The translations under genes were made by a program, and so were the position numbers. Below, piece after piece: positions 42,191-50,366 of a stretch of 64,000 bases of DNA. The first letter of the stretch is position 1; each line of letters starts with the position of its first letter. The DNA comes from DSOI01 sp041394885 (GTDB taxonomy: Bacteria; Acidobacteriota; Terriglobia; Bryobacterales; Bryobacteraceae): contig JAWKHI010000002.1 of NCBI GenBank assembly GCA_041394885.1, positions 1 through 64,000 on the forward strand. The letters are read 5' to 3'. The notes under the pieces are model-generated. The model saw nothing but the letters and a program-made list of their open reading frames with translations, did no database searches and had not been told where the DNA came from.

Positions 42191-43810
42191 GTGGCACGAT
42201 TTCGACGGCTGGCAGTGCTGCTGGCAGTGTCGGCGATCCTCCTGGGCGCGGCCGACTGGTCTTACTTCCGATCCGGCCCCGTCGAGGTCTGGACCGACGG
42301 CGATGAGGACACCGCACGGTCCACGCTCGCGAGTTTCGATCAGCTCCGTTACTGGACCGCCCGCATACTCGGACGCGACGAGATTGAGCCGCTTTGGCCA
42401 GTGCGGCTGATGGTGCTCAAAAAACCGGGCGAGCGCCGCACCGCGCACCTGGAACTGAAGCGCGACGCCTACACAGCCCTGCTCGGCGCCAAGGACCGTG
42501 TGCCGGTGACCTGGATGGCCGACTATGCGCGCATCCTGCTTCATGATGACGCAAAAGTCATGCCGCGCCACATCGAAGACAGCCTGATCGCGTTGCTTTC
42601 CACCATGGAGGTGACCAACAGCCGGATCCTGCTCGGCAAGCCTCCCGGCAATCCCGATCGGGATTTTGCGCGCATGCATCTGTTTCTGGTGGATCCCGAT
42701 TGGGCCGGCCGTTCCCGCGTCTTTTTCTCCAACCTCCAACAAGGCGCTCCCTTCGACACCGCCTACCGCAACGCCTTCGAAAAGACCGAAAAAGAAGTGG
42801 AAGCCGAAGTGGATAGCTACTTCCGCGCCGGACGCTTCGAACCCCAGCAGGTCTCCGGCAAAGCGCTCAACGCCGATCGCGACTACCGCGAACGTCCAGG
42901 CGAAGAGTCTCGCGCCATGCTCTTGCTCGCCGACGTTGCCGGAGACGCCAAAGCTTACACGGCCATTCTGAATGCCACGGGCAAGAACCCGGATGCCTTC
43001 GAAGGCGCTGGCATGCTGCTCGAAGCCACCCAAAACGGCAGCGAAAGCGCCCGCGCCTGGTTCCGCTACGCGGTGCAGGAAAAGGATGTGGAGAAGGCGC
43101 GGCTGGCCTTGCGCAAAGCCATTGACCTCAACCCGCGATGGGCCGCACCTCACGCGCATTGGGCCGAATTGGAGACCGACGCCGGACGCAAGGTGCCGCC
43201 TCTTCGGAAATCCACCGAACTCGATCCGCGGAACATCGCCTACTGGATCGCGTTGGCGCAGGCCCAAAGCGACGCTAAGGATTTCGCCGGCGCCGCACGT
43301 TCCTGGCGATCGGCCGAAATCGCCGCGCCGGATCAGAAATCGCGCGCCGCCATCACCGCGCAACGCAAAGCATACGATCAACTGCGCTATGAACTGGAGG
43401 CGGCCGAAAAGCGCCGTATCGAGGAAGAGCGCCAGCGCGAGTTGGAGCGTTTGAAGCAAGAAGCGCTCGCCAACATCCGCAAGGCGGAACAAAAAGCCAA
43501 CGCCGGCGACACTCCCGTCGATCCAGCACAAAAAGTAGTGGAGTGGTGGGACGGCCCCAAGCCGGACGTCGTGGTCACCGGATCGCTCGATCGCATCGTG
43601 TGCGGGCGCGGCGCCAACGCCCCGGCGCAGTGGTCGGTCCGCGATTCCGCCGGCAAGCTGCATTCGTTCCGCGTGCCGGATCCGTCACGCCTGGCCATCG
43701 TCGGAGCGGCCCAGGTGTCGCTTGGCTGCGGGCTGCAAAAGCCGCCCCGCAGAGTAAGAGTAGAAGCGCGCAAGTCCGGAGAAGTGCTCACCGTCGAGTT
43801 TCTTCCATGA
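42191..43810 (+). CDS. Membrane-anchored TPR protein of unknown function
   Basis: 539 aa from GTG 42191, which places a signal/anchor helix at residues 5-22 (LAVLLAVSAILLGAADW). A longer upstream frame overlaps the helicase gene and has no start signal. A globular N-terminal part (about 30-215) is followed by a helical repeat region with TPR-like units (about 215-390, e.g. KARLALRKAIDLNPRWAAPH), a charged coiled coil RRIEEERQRELERLKQEA, and a C-terminal beta domain (about 440-535). The first part has a shape like the N-terminal extension of a gluzincin-like domain but without HExxH. The start of the MFS gene overlaps its stop (ATGA). Confidence 0.75.
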   Translation: MARFRRLAVLLAVSAILLGAADWSYFRSGPVEVWTDGDEDTARSTLASFDQLRYWTARILGRDEIEPLWPVRLMVLKKPGERRTAHLELKRDAYTALLGAKDRVPVTWMADYARILLHDDAKVMPRHIEDSLIALLSTMEVTNSRILLGKPPGNPDRDFARMHLFLVDPDWAGRSRVFFSNLQQGAPFDTAYRNAFEKTEKEVEAEVDSYFRAGRFEPQQVSGKALNADRDYRERPGEESRAMLLLADVAGDAKAYTAILNATGKNPDAFEGAGMLLEATQNGSESARAWFRYAVQEKDVEKARLALRKAIDLNPRWAAPHAHWAELETDAGRKVPPLRKSTELDPRNIAYWIALAQAQSDAKDFAGAARSWRSAEIAAPDQKSRAAITAQRKAYDQLRYELEAAEKRRIEEERQRELERLKQEALANIRKAEQKANAGDTPVDPAQKVVEWWDGPKPDVVVTGSLDRIVCGRGANAPAQWSVRDSAGKLHSFRVPDPSRLAIVGAAQVSLGCGLQKPPRRVRVEARKSGEVLTVEFLP

Positions 43811-45027
43811 ATGGCGTCATCGCCGGCATCCCGCTGCGGTGGATCGCGATATTTATTTTCGCGCTCACCAACACGCTGAGTTTTCTCGATCGCCAACTGC
43901 TTGTCGCCGTTGCTCCCACCCTGCGCGCCGAGTTCGACCTCAGCAACGCACAGATCGGCCTGCTGGGCACGGCATTCTCCATTCCCTACGCGCTCTCAGC
44001 CCCCGTCTCGGGTTTCCTCATTGACCGTCTTGGCCTCAATCGCGCGGTGAGCGCGGCACTGTCGCTTTGGTCGCTCGCCGGTATCGCTACCGGTTTTTCC
44101 GGATCCTTCGCCGGATTGGTGCTGTGCCGTGGAGCGTTGGGAATCGCCGAGTCCGCCAACATCCCGGCGTCGGGCAAGGCGGTCGGCATGTACTTGCAGC
44201 CGCGCGAGCGCGCCCTCGGGTCCGCTACCGGTCAATGGGGCATCACGCTCGGGGCCACCAGCGCCACCCTCCTGGCGGGGTGGATGGCCCCACGATACGG
44301 CTGGCGCGCGCCGTTCGTGGTTGCAGGACTGCTCGGTTTTCTCTGGATTCCGCTGTGGTGGCTGGTATCCCGCCGCGTCCCTACCAATCCGCTGCCCACC
44401 GCCAAACCCGCGCCCATCACCGGCGACCGCCGCCTCTGGGGACTCATCGCCGGCGCCATGTTCGGCATGGCCGTCTACAGCCTCTGGACCAACTGGACTA
44501 CTGTCTTCTTCGTCGAAACGTTCCATCTCACCGAGCGCGACGCCAATCTGCGTCTTGCCTGGATGCCGCCCGTGTTCGCCTCGCTCGGCGGGCTGAGCGG
44601 CGGCGTGCTCTCCTACCGCATGGCGCAGGGGTCCACTGCTTTCGCCTCGGCGCGTCTGCGCGCCATCCTGGTGGCTGCCTGCGCCAGTCTGGTCACAGCC
44701 GCAATTCCACACCTGCCTTCGCCGGGCTGGGCGGTGGCCGCCGTCTGCTGGAGCTTCTTTTGGGCCGCGTCACTCAGTGCGAACCTCTACGCGCTTCCTA
44801 TCGACTTCTTCGGGCCCGAGCGTGCTGGCTCTGGCGTCGCGGCCTTGACGTTCGCTTATGGGGCAATGCAATCGGCCTTGTTCTATGCCGCGGGTTGGAT
44901 GATTGACCGCTCCGGCTTCGGCCTACTGTGCGGATTGATCGCCCTGTGCCCGCTGATCGCGTGGGCGCTGCTGCGCTGGACGGCGGGGCTTGCCGACGCC
45001 GGAAGGCCTCCTCGCGATGCCGGGTAG
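43807..45027 (+). CDS. MFS transporter
   Basis: 406 aa with twelve predicted membrane helices. It starts at ATG 43807, overlapping the TPR gene stop. The MFS signature lies after helix 2 (GFLIDRLGLNRAVSAAL, the G-x3-D-R-x-G/R loop), and an analogous DRSGFGL loop lies in the second half. The N-terminal FLDRQLLVAVAPTLRAEFDL resembles the ACS/spinster-like branch (anion:cation or hexuronate-type transport). Substrate unknown. Its 3' end overlaps, tail to tail by 105 bases, the NsrR-like gene on the other strand. Confidence 0.88.
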   Translation: MNGVIAGIPLRWIAIFIFALTNTLSFLDRQLLVAVAPTLRAEFDLSNAQIGLLGTAFSIPYALSAPVSGFLIDRLGLNRAVSAALSLWSLAGIATGFSGSFAGLVLCRGALGIAESANIPASGKAVGMYLQPRERALGSATGQWGITLGATSATLLAGWMAPRYGWRAPFVVAGLLGFLWIPLWWLVSRRVPTNPLPTAKPAPITGDRRLWGLIAGAMFGMAVYSLWTNWTTVFFVETFHLTERDANLRLAWMPPVFASLGGLSGGVLSYRMAQGSTAFASARLRAILVAACASLVTAAIPHLPSPGWAVAAVCWSFFWAASLSANLYALPIDFFGPERAGSGVAALTFAYGAMQSALFYAAGWMIDRSGFGLLCGLIALCPLIAWALLRWTAGLADAGRPPRDAG

Positions 45028-45495
45028 CTCCGGGCTTGCGCCCCCGGCGGGGCCGCTGATTCGCGTCAGCGTGTCGGCGATCTTTCCGCGCTGTTTCTCC
45101 GGCAGCAGTTCTTCCAGGGTGTGCCGGTCCAGTTCCGCGAGGAACGCATGCAATGCTTCCTGCAGGTAGGTCTTCAGCCCGCAGACAGAAACAATCGGGC
45201 ACGTATTGGTTTCCTTATCGAAGCACTCCACCAGATGGAGATTCGGCTCCGCGCATCGAACCGCTTCCCCGAGAAGGATTTCACCCGGGTCCTTGGCCAG
45301 GGTGACACCGCCTGACCGGCCTGGTGTCACCGTCACGTATCCATGCTCCGCCATCGTCTGGACCACGCGCACCAGATGATGTTTCGAAATGCCATAGGCC
45401 CGGCTGATCTGCTCCGTGGAGTGTCGCTCGCCCGGATGCGCTCCCAGGTAAATGAGAACGCGCAACGCGTAGTCGGCGTGAAGACTCAGGTGCAT
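44923..45495 (-). CDS. nsrR: NsrR-type Rrf2-family nitric-oxide-sensing repressor
   Basis: 190 aa. Winged-helix Rrf2 fold: LHADYALRVLIYLGAHP start, HTH TEQISRAYGISKHHLVRVVQ (27-46), wing VTPGRSGGVTLA. Three cysteines at 91, 99 and 105 (C-x7-C-x5-C) match the [Fe-S] ligand spacing of Bacillus subtilis NsrR (C92, C100, C106). NO destroys the cluster and releases DNA. Family proteins are about 145-150 aa; the last about 45 residues here are a Pro/Arg/Gln-rich extension. Third gene of the trHb operon, so it is likely autoregulated via the operator at 46898-46914. Confidence 0.85.
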   Translation of the reverse strand: MHLSLHADYALRVLIYLGAHPGERHSTEQISRAYGISKHHLVRVVQTMAEHGYVTVTPGRSGGVTLAKDPGEILLGEAVRCAEPNLHLVECFDKETNTCPIVSVCGLKTYLQEALHAFLAELDRHTLEELLPEKQRGKIADTLTRISGPAGGASPELPGIARRPSGVGKPRRPAQQRPRDQRAQGDQSAQ

Positions 45496-45536
45496 CTAGT
45501 CGATTAAAACATGCCTCGTTCCTTCCGCAGGCTCCA

Positions 45537-46517
45537 CTACACGGCCGGTTGAAACGAATCCGAGTAAATATCCCGCATCGACATACCGGACAGGAACAGG
45601 GTTTTCCGCAGGGATCGCACCAACCCCGGATCGCCGCACACGAAGCCCCGCCAGCCCTCCAGTTTTGGAAGCCGGCCGGTGAGGATGCGATCGATTGGAC
45701 CCACCTCGAACGGGCCGGGCTCGTCCGACGACAACACCGCCGGTGTGTATCTGAAGTTTTCGTTCGCCGCCGCCATCCGAAGTAGTTCGCCGGAGAGATA
45801 AAGCCCCGCAGGCCGCACCGCTCCGTGAAAAAGATGGATCTCCCCGCGATGTCCGGCGGCCAGGGCATCGCGCAAGATCCCATACAGTGGCGCGAGTCCG
45901 GTGCCGGCGCCCGCGAGAACGATCGGCTGTTCCTCTCTGCCAGGAACATAGAAACATTCCCCGGACGGCCCCAGCAGGTGGACCCTCGTCCCCGGGCGAG
46001 CCCGACCGGCGAGCCATCCGCTCATGCGCCCATCAGGGATGAGCCGGACATGCAGTTCGACGATCGTGCCCTCGCCGGCCCTGCCATCGCCGGGAAGATT
46101 CGCGATCGAGTAGCTCCGCGCCAGATTGTCCTCCCGCACGAGGGTCACGTATTGTCCCGCGCGGAACGCGAATCCTCCTTCGCATAGCAGCCGGACAAGC
46201 AGCACATCCGGCGATAGGCGTTCGAGCGAGGCGATGATGGCGGCTACCCGCGCGTCACCGCCCACTTCGGCTACCGCCAAATCGCGATCAGGCTGGCATT
46301 GGCATGCCAGAAAATAGCCGCGTGCCTTCCACGAGTCCTTCAAGCCTGCTTGCGCGGCAGCGGGGGCCTCACCCTCCGCCGCGCGCATCAGGCACGAGCC
46401 GCAACTGCCGGCCTTGCAGGCATGCGGTACGGCCACTCCGTGACGCAACAGGCCGTCCAGGACGGATTCTCCGGCGATCAGCTCGCAGCTATGATTTTGG
46501 AAACGAACCGTGGCCAC
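45537..46517 (-). CDS. NAD(P)H-dependent [2Fe-2S]/FAD reductase, likely electron donor to the truncated haemoglobin
   Basis: 326 aa from GTG 46517, sharing one base with the trHb stop (TAGTG). An N-terminal plant-type ferredoxin domain has Cys34, 39, 42 and 72 (CKAGSCGSC then ACQC). A ferredoxin-NADP reductase-like FAD domain follows (RSYSIANLP, the FAD-binding R-x-Y-S), and an NAD domain (VLAGAGTGLAPLYGIL; final FVCGDPGLVRSLRK). The domain order Fd-FAD-NAD is that of oxygenase reductase components such as BenC/XylZ. Placed right after a truncated haemoglobin and before NsrR, it should reduce the haem iron, replacing the reductase half of flavohaemoglobin (Hmp). The pairing is inferred from context. 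Confidence 0.88.
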   Translation of the reverse strand: MATVRFQNHSCELIAGESVLDGLLRHGVAVPHACKAGSCGSCLMRAAEGEAPAAAQAGLKDSWKARGYFLACQCQPDRDLAVAEVGGDARVAAIIASLERLSPDVLLVRLLCEGGFAFRAGQYVTLVREDNLARSYSIANLPGDGRAGEGTIVELHVRLIPDGRMSGWLAGRARPGTRVHLLGPSGECFYVPGREEQPIVLAGAGTGLAPLYGILRDALAAGHRGEIHLFHGAVRPAGLYLSGELLRMAAANENFRYTPAVLSSDEPGPFEVGPIDRILTGRLPKLEGWRGFVCGDPGLVRSLRKTLFLSGMSMRDIYSDSFQPAV

Positions 46518-46894
46518 TAACGGCCCAGTACGTCGTTTCGGGTGGATTCCGCGATCGCGGCCACCTGCTGGATCAGCCCCTCGGCAACGCCCATTTCACG
46601 GAGCGTCGCGCCCAGGATCTCCACGATCGCATCCACGTGCGAGTCGTTCAGCCCCTTGCTCACCAGATGCGCATGGCCGTTGCGCATGTCCTTGCCCGAA
46701 TAGTTATGCGGTCCACCGAACGCCATCGTCAGAAACGCCTTCTGCTTGGCGCGCTGCCGCTCCATATCGACGTCGTCGAAAAAGGAGCTCACACGATCGT
46801 CCACCAGGACCTTGCGGTAAAAGTTGTCTACGGCGGCCTCCACCGATGGCTGGCCGCCCAGTTGTTCGAAAAGACTAGCATTGGAAGAAGACAT
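46517..46894 (-). CDS. Group I truncated haemoglobin (putative NO dioxygenase)
   Basis: 125 aa from ATG 46894. Another ATG at 46903 lies inside the NsrR operator and adds only Met-His-Ile. TrHb1 pattern: LFEQLGGQPSVEAAVDNFYRK with the B10 Tyr at FY, then FFDDVDMERQRAKQKAFL and MAFGGPHNYSG, the GG-containing EF region; the haem-ligating F8 His is in the GHAHLVSKGL segment (second His), and the C-terminal helix H follows. In other bacteria TrHb1 proteins oxidise NO to nitrate. First gene of the trHb-reductase-nsrR operon. The predicted promoter puts transcription almost at the start codon, so the mRNA may be leaderless. Confidence 0.9.
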   Translation of the reverse strand: MSSSNASLFEQLGGQPSVEAAVDNFYRKVLVDDRVSSFFDDVDMERQRAKQKAFLTMAFGGPHNYSGKDMRNGHAHLVSKGLNDSHVDAIVEILGATLREMGVAEGLIQQVAAIAESTRNDVLGR

Positions 46895-46897
46895 AAT

Positions 46898-46914
46898 ATG
46901 CATCTATGATGCAT
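46898..46914 (-). promoter_or_regulatory. NsrR operator ATGCAT-N5-ATGCAT
   Basis: ATGCAT at 46898-46903 and 46909-46914 with CTATG between: the same half-sites and the same 5-base spacing as the enterobacterial NsrR consensus core. It covers the expected -10 region of the trHb promoter and nearly touches the ATG at 46894, so a bound repressor would block transcription. Confidence 0.8.
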
Positions 46915-46929
46915 AGTTTGGTCCAGCCG

Positions 46930-46935
46930 TGTCAA
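46930..46935 (-). promoter_or_regulatory. -35 element of the trHb operon promoter
   Basis: A perfect TTGACA on the minus strand (46935 to 46930), 15 bases upstream of the NsrR operator. A 17-18 base spacer places the -10 within the operator and the transcription start near 46898-46900. Confidence 0.6.
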
Positions 46936-47033
46936 TCCGCCCCGCTACTTTCTTGGAAATAGTGCGTGCAAGCGCGTGGATCCAGGCCGACAGGAGGCCG
47001 GGAACCACCGCGATCTCTTGACCGATTCCGTGC

Positions 47034-48377
47034 CTACGCTAGCGCGCCGGCCAGTTTACCCGTGCTGTCGGCGAACCGTTCCACCGGAGTCCCGAATGCC
47101 TCGAGCATCGACACGTAAAGGTTCGACAACGGCGAATCCGGACCGTAAACCAAATGCTGGCCCGTCGCCAGACGCCCGCCGGCACGGCCCGCCACCACGA
47201 TCGGCAGATTGTGCGGATCGTGCTTGTTTCCATCCCGGATGCCCGCGCCCAGCAGGATCATCGAATTCGCAAGCACGTTGCTATCGCCTTCCTTCATCGC
47301 GGCCAGTTTCCGCAGCAGGTAGCCGTACTGCTCCACATACCACTTGTTGATGAGCTGATATTGCCTCATCTTGTCGGCGTCCTTCTCATGGTGCGATGTC
47401 GAGTGATGCCCGCCATCCACACCGTCGAGGAACGAGAAGTTCTTGTTGGTCACCTCGTTGCCCAGCAGATAGGTGGCAATGCGCGTGGTGTCGCTCTCAA
47501 AAGCGAGCGCAATCATGTCCATCATCAGGCGGACGTGATCGGCGTGTTCTTTCGGAATCCCGGAAGGGCATTGCGACGGGTCCAGATCCTTGCGAGCCTT
47601 CCAGGGCGTCTCGCCGGGCTGGCTGGCGCGGTCGAGCCGCTCCTCGAGCGAACGCACGCCGGCCAGATACTCGTCCAGCCGATGCTGATCGGACCGGCCC
47701 AAACGGCCGCGAAGCCGTCCCGCATCTTCGAGCACACGATCGAGCAACTGTGCGTCCTGTTTGGCTCCATTGCCCTGGGGACCCGATGCCCGCAAGAGGC
47801 GCTCAAAAACCAGCTTCGGATTGATCTCCCGCGCCAACGGCGTATTCGGTCCGCTCCACGCCAAGTGCGATCCGTACACGCGCGTGTAGCCCACATTGCG
47901 ATCCACACCCGTGCTCACAGGCTCAATCGCCAACTCGAGCGACGGCAACGGTGTCCGGTTCCCCAGCGCCTTGGCCGCCAATTGGTCCATCGATACGCCA
48001 TTGCAGCTCAGGTCCACGCCCTGCGTCTTGGTGATCGTGGTGCAAGTCAGGAATCCCGAGATCTTGACGTAGTGTCCCTCGCCGCCCTTGCTGCCCTGAT
48101 TCCAGAGATTGGTCACCACCAGCAGATCGTCTTTGAAATCGGCGAGGGGAGAAAGCGTGGGCGACAGTTCGAAATCGCGGCCGGTTTTCTCCGGCGTCCA
48201 CATGTCTTCCCGGACGCCGTTTGGCATGTAGATCGCCGCCATGCGCCGCGGCGATACCGGTCCTTCATTGCCGCGCGTTTCAGCGGCCGCGGCCCGCATT
48301 CCTTCAAGCCACGGCAACCCGAGCGCCGCGCCCGCGCCCCTGAGGAGCGTTCGCCTCGATAGCGGAATCCACTTCAT
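47034..48377 (-). CDS. Tat-exported DUF1552 protein
   Basis: 447 aa. N-terminal twin-arginine signal LSRRTLLRGAGAALGLPWLE. The DUF1552 pattern follows: RMAAIYMPNGVREDMWTP, FDDL-like KDDLLVVTNLWN, AFESDTTRIATYLLGNEVTN, HHSTSHHEKDADKMRQYQ, and NSMILLGAGIRDGNKHDPHNLPIVVAG. Related to the alkaline-phosphatase-like DUF1501 group in general plan but a separate family. In Planctomycetes, Acidobacteria and Verrucomicrobia it is nearly always next to a DUF1592-type cytochrome, as here (ATGA overlap). Function unknown, periplasmic. Confidence 0.88.
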   Translation of the reverse strand: MKWIPLSRRTLLRGAGAALGLPWLEGMRAAAAETRGNEGPVSPRRMAAIYMPNGVREDMWTPEKTGRDFELSPTLSPLADFKDDLLVVTNLWNQGSKGGEGHYVKISGFLTCTTITKTQGVDLSCNGVSMDQLAAKALGNRTPLPSLELAIEPVSTGVDRNVGYTRVYGSHLAWSGPNTPLAREINPKLVFERLLRASGPQGNGAKQDAQLLDRVLEDAGRLRGRLGRSDQHRLDEYLAGVRSLEERLDRASQPGETPWKARKDLDPSQCPSGIPKEHADHVRLMMDMIALAFESDTTRIATYLLGNEVTNKNFSFLDGVDGGHHSTSHHEKDADKMRQYQLINKWYVEQYGYLLRKLAAMKEGDSNVLANSMILLGAGIRDGNKHDPHNLPIVVAGRAGGRLATGQHLVYGPDSPLSNLYVSMLEAFGTPVERFADSTGKLAGALA

Positions 48378-50308
48378 TCACTGCCTCCCTCGATGCGCAC
48401 CGCCAAGCCGGGCGCTGTCCCTGGCTGATAACGGAATGGCGCGCTCAGCACGATCTCTTCGATCAGCAGGCGCGCTCCATAGCCATCTCTCTTTAATTTC
48501 GCCACAATTTGCTCCACCGCGCAATGGTCCTCGAGCGTCAATCCCCGCCCCAGCGCGTATCCCAATAGCTTGGTGGTGAGATGCCGGGCGAAGTCTTCGC
48601 GGCGCTCCAGGAGGATCTGCTTGAATTGTTCGGGCCCGTTGAACCGCGTTCCATCCGGCATCTGCCCGCCGGTGTCGAGCGGTTCGCCCGCCTCTTCACT
48701 CCGCCAGCGGCCCAGCACATCGAAGTTGTCCAGCGCGAATCCCAACGGATCGATCCGGTTGTGGCAGCTCGCGCAAACCGGGTTGGTGCGATGCAGTTCC
48801 AATCGCGCCCGCACCGTTTTGGGCTTCTCGCCCGCCGCGTTGTCTTCAAGCGGCGGAACGTTGGGAGGAGGCGGAGGCGCCGGCGTGCCCAGGATGGCAT
48901 CCAGAATCCATTTGCCGCGCAGCACCGGGCTGGTCCGGTTCGGCAGCGACGACACAGCGAGCACCGCGCCCATCCCTAATAGCCCGCCGCGATGGCTGCC
49001 TTCGGGCAGTTCCACATGCAGCGGCTGTTGCCGTAGCCGTTCTTTTCGTTCGATCTTGAGCCCATAGTGCTTCTGCAGCTTCGTGTTCAGATAGGTGAAC
49101 TCGGAGTCGATCAGTGTCTCCACCGGGAGATTGCGCCCCAGTACTTCCTGAAAAAACAGGATCGGTTCGTACTTCAACGCCGACCGCAATTCGTCGTCGT
49201 AGTACTCCGGGAACAGCTTCTCGTCCGGCTTGATGTCCCGGCCCAGTTCGCGGGTTCCCAGCCACTGCTCCACAAAGCTCTCGGCGAACTCGAGCGACTT
49301 CACGTCGTTGAGCATGCGCGCCACCTGCCCACGCAGCACCGATTCGTCGTGCAACCGGCCGGACTCGGCCAGCAGGAACAATTCCGCGTCCGGCATGCTG
49401 CCCCACAGAAAGTAAGAAAGCCGCGACGCCATTGCGTGATGCCCAGCCATCCGCGGTTCAGGCGCTTCATTGCCTTCCTCCATCCGGAACAGGAATTCCG
49501 GAGACACCATCACGCCCTGCATCGCGAACTGCATCGCCAGATCGAAGCTGTCGCCGCGCGCGCGCCCCGCCTCGTAGAGCGCCAGATACCGTTCCACTTC
49601 CCCCGTCTGCGGTGGACGCCGGAACGCACGCGTCACAAAGTTCTCCAGATTGCGCCGCGCCGCTTCGCCATCGCTCCACTTTCCGCCCGGTTCCGCCACC
49701 AGAAACTTCACCCGGGACCGCGGGTCTTTGAATCCGTACTCCAGCCCCAGCCGCGCCGCCTCCAGATACTTCTCCGCGTGAATCGGCGAGACGATCAGCG
49801 TCTCGGCGGCGTTATCGAAGCCTTCGCCACCGGCGCCGTCGGCCGGGAGCGACGCCCCCGCGTTCACTTGGATCCCCAACAAATCCCGCACCGTGGCCGC
49901 GTATTCGGAACGGTTCAGCCGCTTCAACGGGAACGCCCTTGGCGTGATGCCGTCCGCGCAGGCGGCTGTACGCAGATTGTGGTCCACCCATCCGGTGAAA
50001 CCGTCGCGCTCGGCTTCCGGTAACGTCACCTTCGGCGGCATGTCGCCATCGCGGACCCGGCGCATCATCCGTGCCCACAGCCGCGGATTCTCGAGGAGGC
50101 TGCCGGCGTCAGAAGCGGCCGCGATCGAAAAGCCGCCCGATGGCTTTGGCCCCGTGTGACAAGCGGCGCAGCGGGTGCGCAGGAACGTTCGCGCCTCGGC
50201 ATGCGTATAGGTGGCTGCCTGCAACCCGCCCGCCGACATCGCGGCGGCAAGCGCCGCCGCCATCGCCACGCGCCGGCTTGGATTCTGATCACGCCTCACG
50301 CTATTCAT
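48374..50308 (-). CDS. DUF1587/1592/1595/1588/1585 multidomain protein with a c-type haem motif
   Basis: 644 aa from ATG 50308; an open extension upstream lacks a signal. Tat-like NPSRRVAMAAALAAAM signal. A haem site CAACHTG (about 50-56) lies in the cytochrome-c-like N-terminal domain. The DUF blocks then follow: LNRSEYAATVRDLLGI (DUF1587), FVTRAFRRPPQTGEVERYLALYE (DUF1595 region), ASRLSYFLWGSMPDAELF (DUF1592), TSPVLRGKWILDAILGTPAP and PVCASCHNRIDPLGFALDNFD with a second CxxCH (DUF1588), and a C-terminal DUF1585. Coupled to the DUF1552 gene. Probably a surface or periplasmic redox system; no substrate is known. Confidence 0.9.
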   Translation of the reverse strand: MNSVRRDQNPSRRVAMAAALAAAMSAGGLQAATYTHAEARTFLRTRCAACHTGPKPSGGFSIAAASDAGSLLENPRLWARMMRRVRDGDMPPKVTLPEAERDGFTGWVDHNLRTAACADGITPRAFPLKRLNRSEYAATVRDLLGIQVNAGASLPADGAGGEGFDNAAETLIVSPIHAEKYLEAARLGLEYGFKDPRSRVKFLVAEPGGKWSDGEAARRNLENFVTRAFRRPPQTGEVERYLALYEAGRARGDSFDLAMQFAMQGVMVSPEFLFRMEEGNEAPEPRMAGHHAMASRLSYFLWGSMPDAELFLLAESGRLHDESVLRGQVARMLNDVKSLEFAESFVEQWLGTRELGRDIKPDEKLFPEYYDDELRSALKYEPILFFQEVLGRNLPVETLIDSEFTYLNTKLQKHYGLKIERKERLRQQPLHVELPEGSHRGGLLGMGAVLAVSSLPNRTSPVLRGKWILDAILGTPAPPPPPNVPPLEDNAAGEKPKTVRARLELHRTNPVCASCHNRIDPLGFALDNFDVLGRWRSEEAGEPLDTGGQMPDGTRFNGPEQFKQILLERREDFARHLTTKLLGYALGRGLTLEDHCAVEQIVAKLKRDGYGARLLIEEIVLSAPFRYQPGTAPGLAVRIEGGSE

Positions 50309-50366
50309 TCTACAGCCGTCCGGCTCCGGCCAAGCTACAATGTAAAGTTCCGACTGGGAGGTCCAT

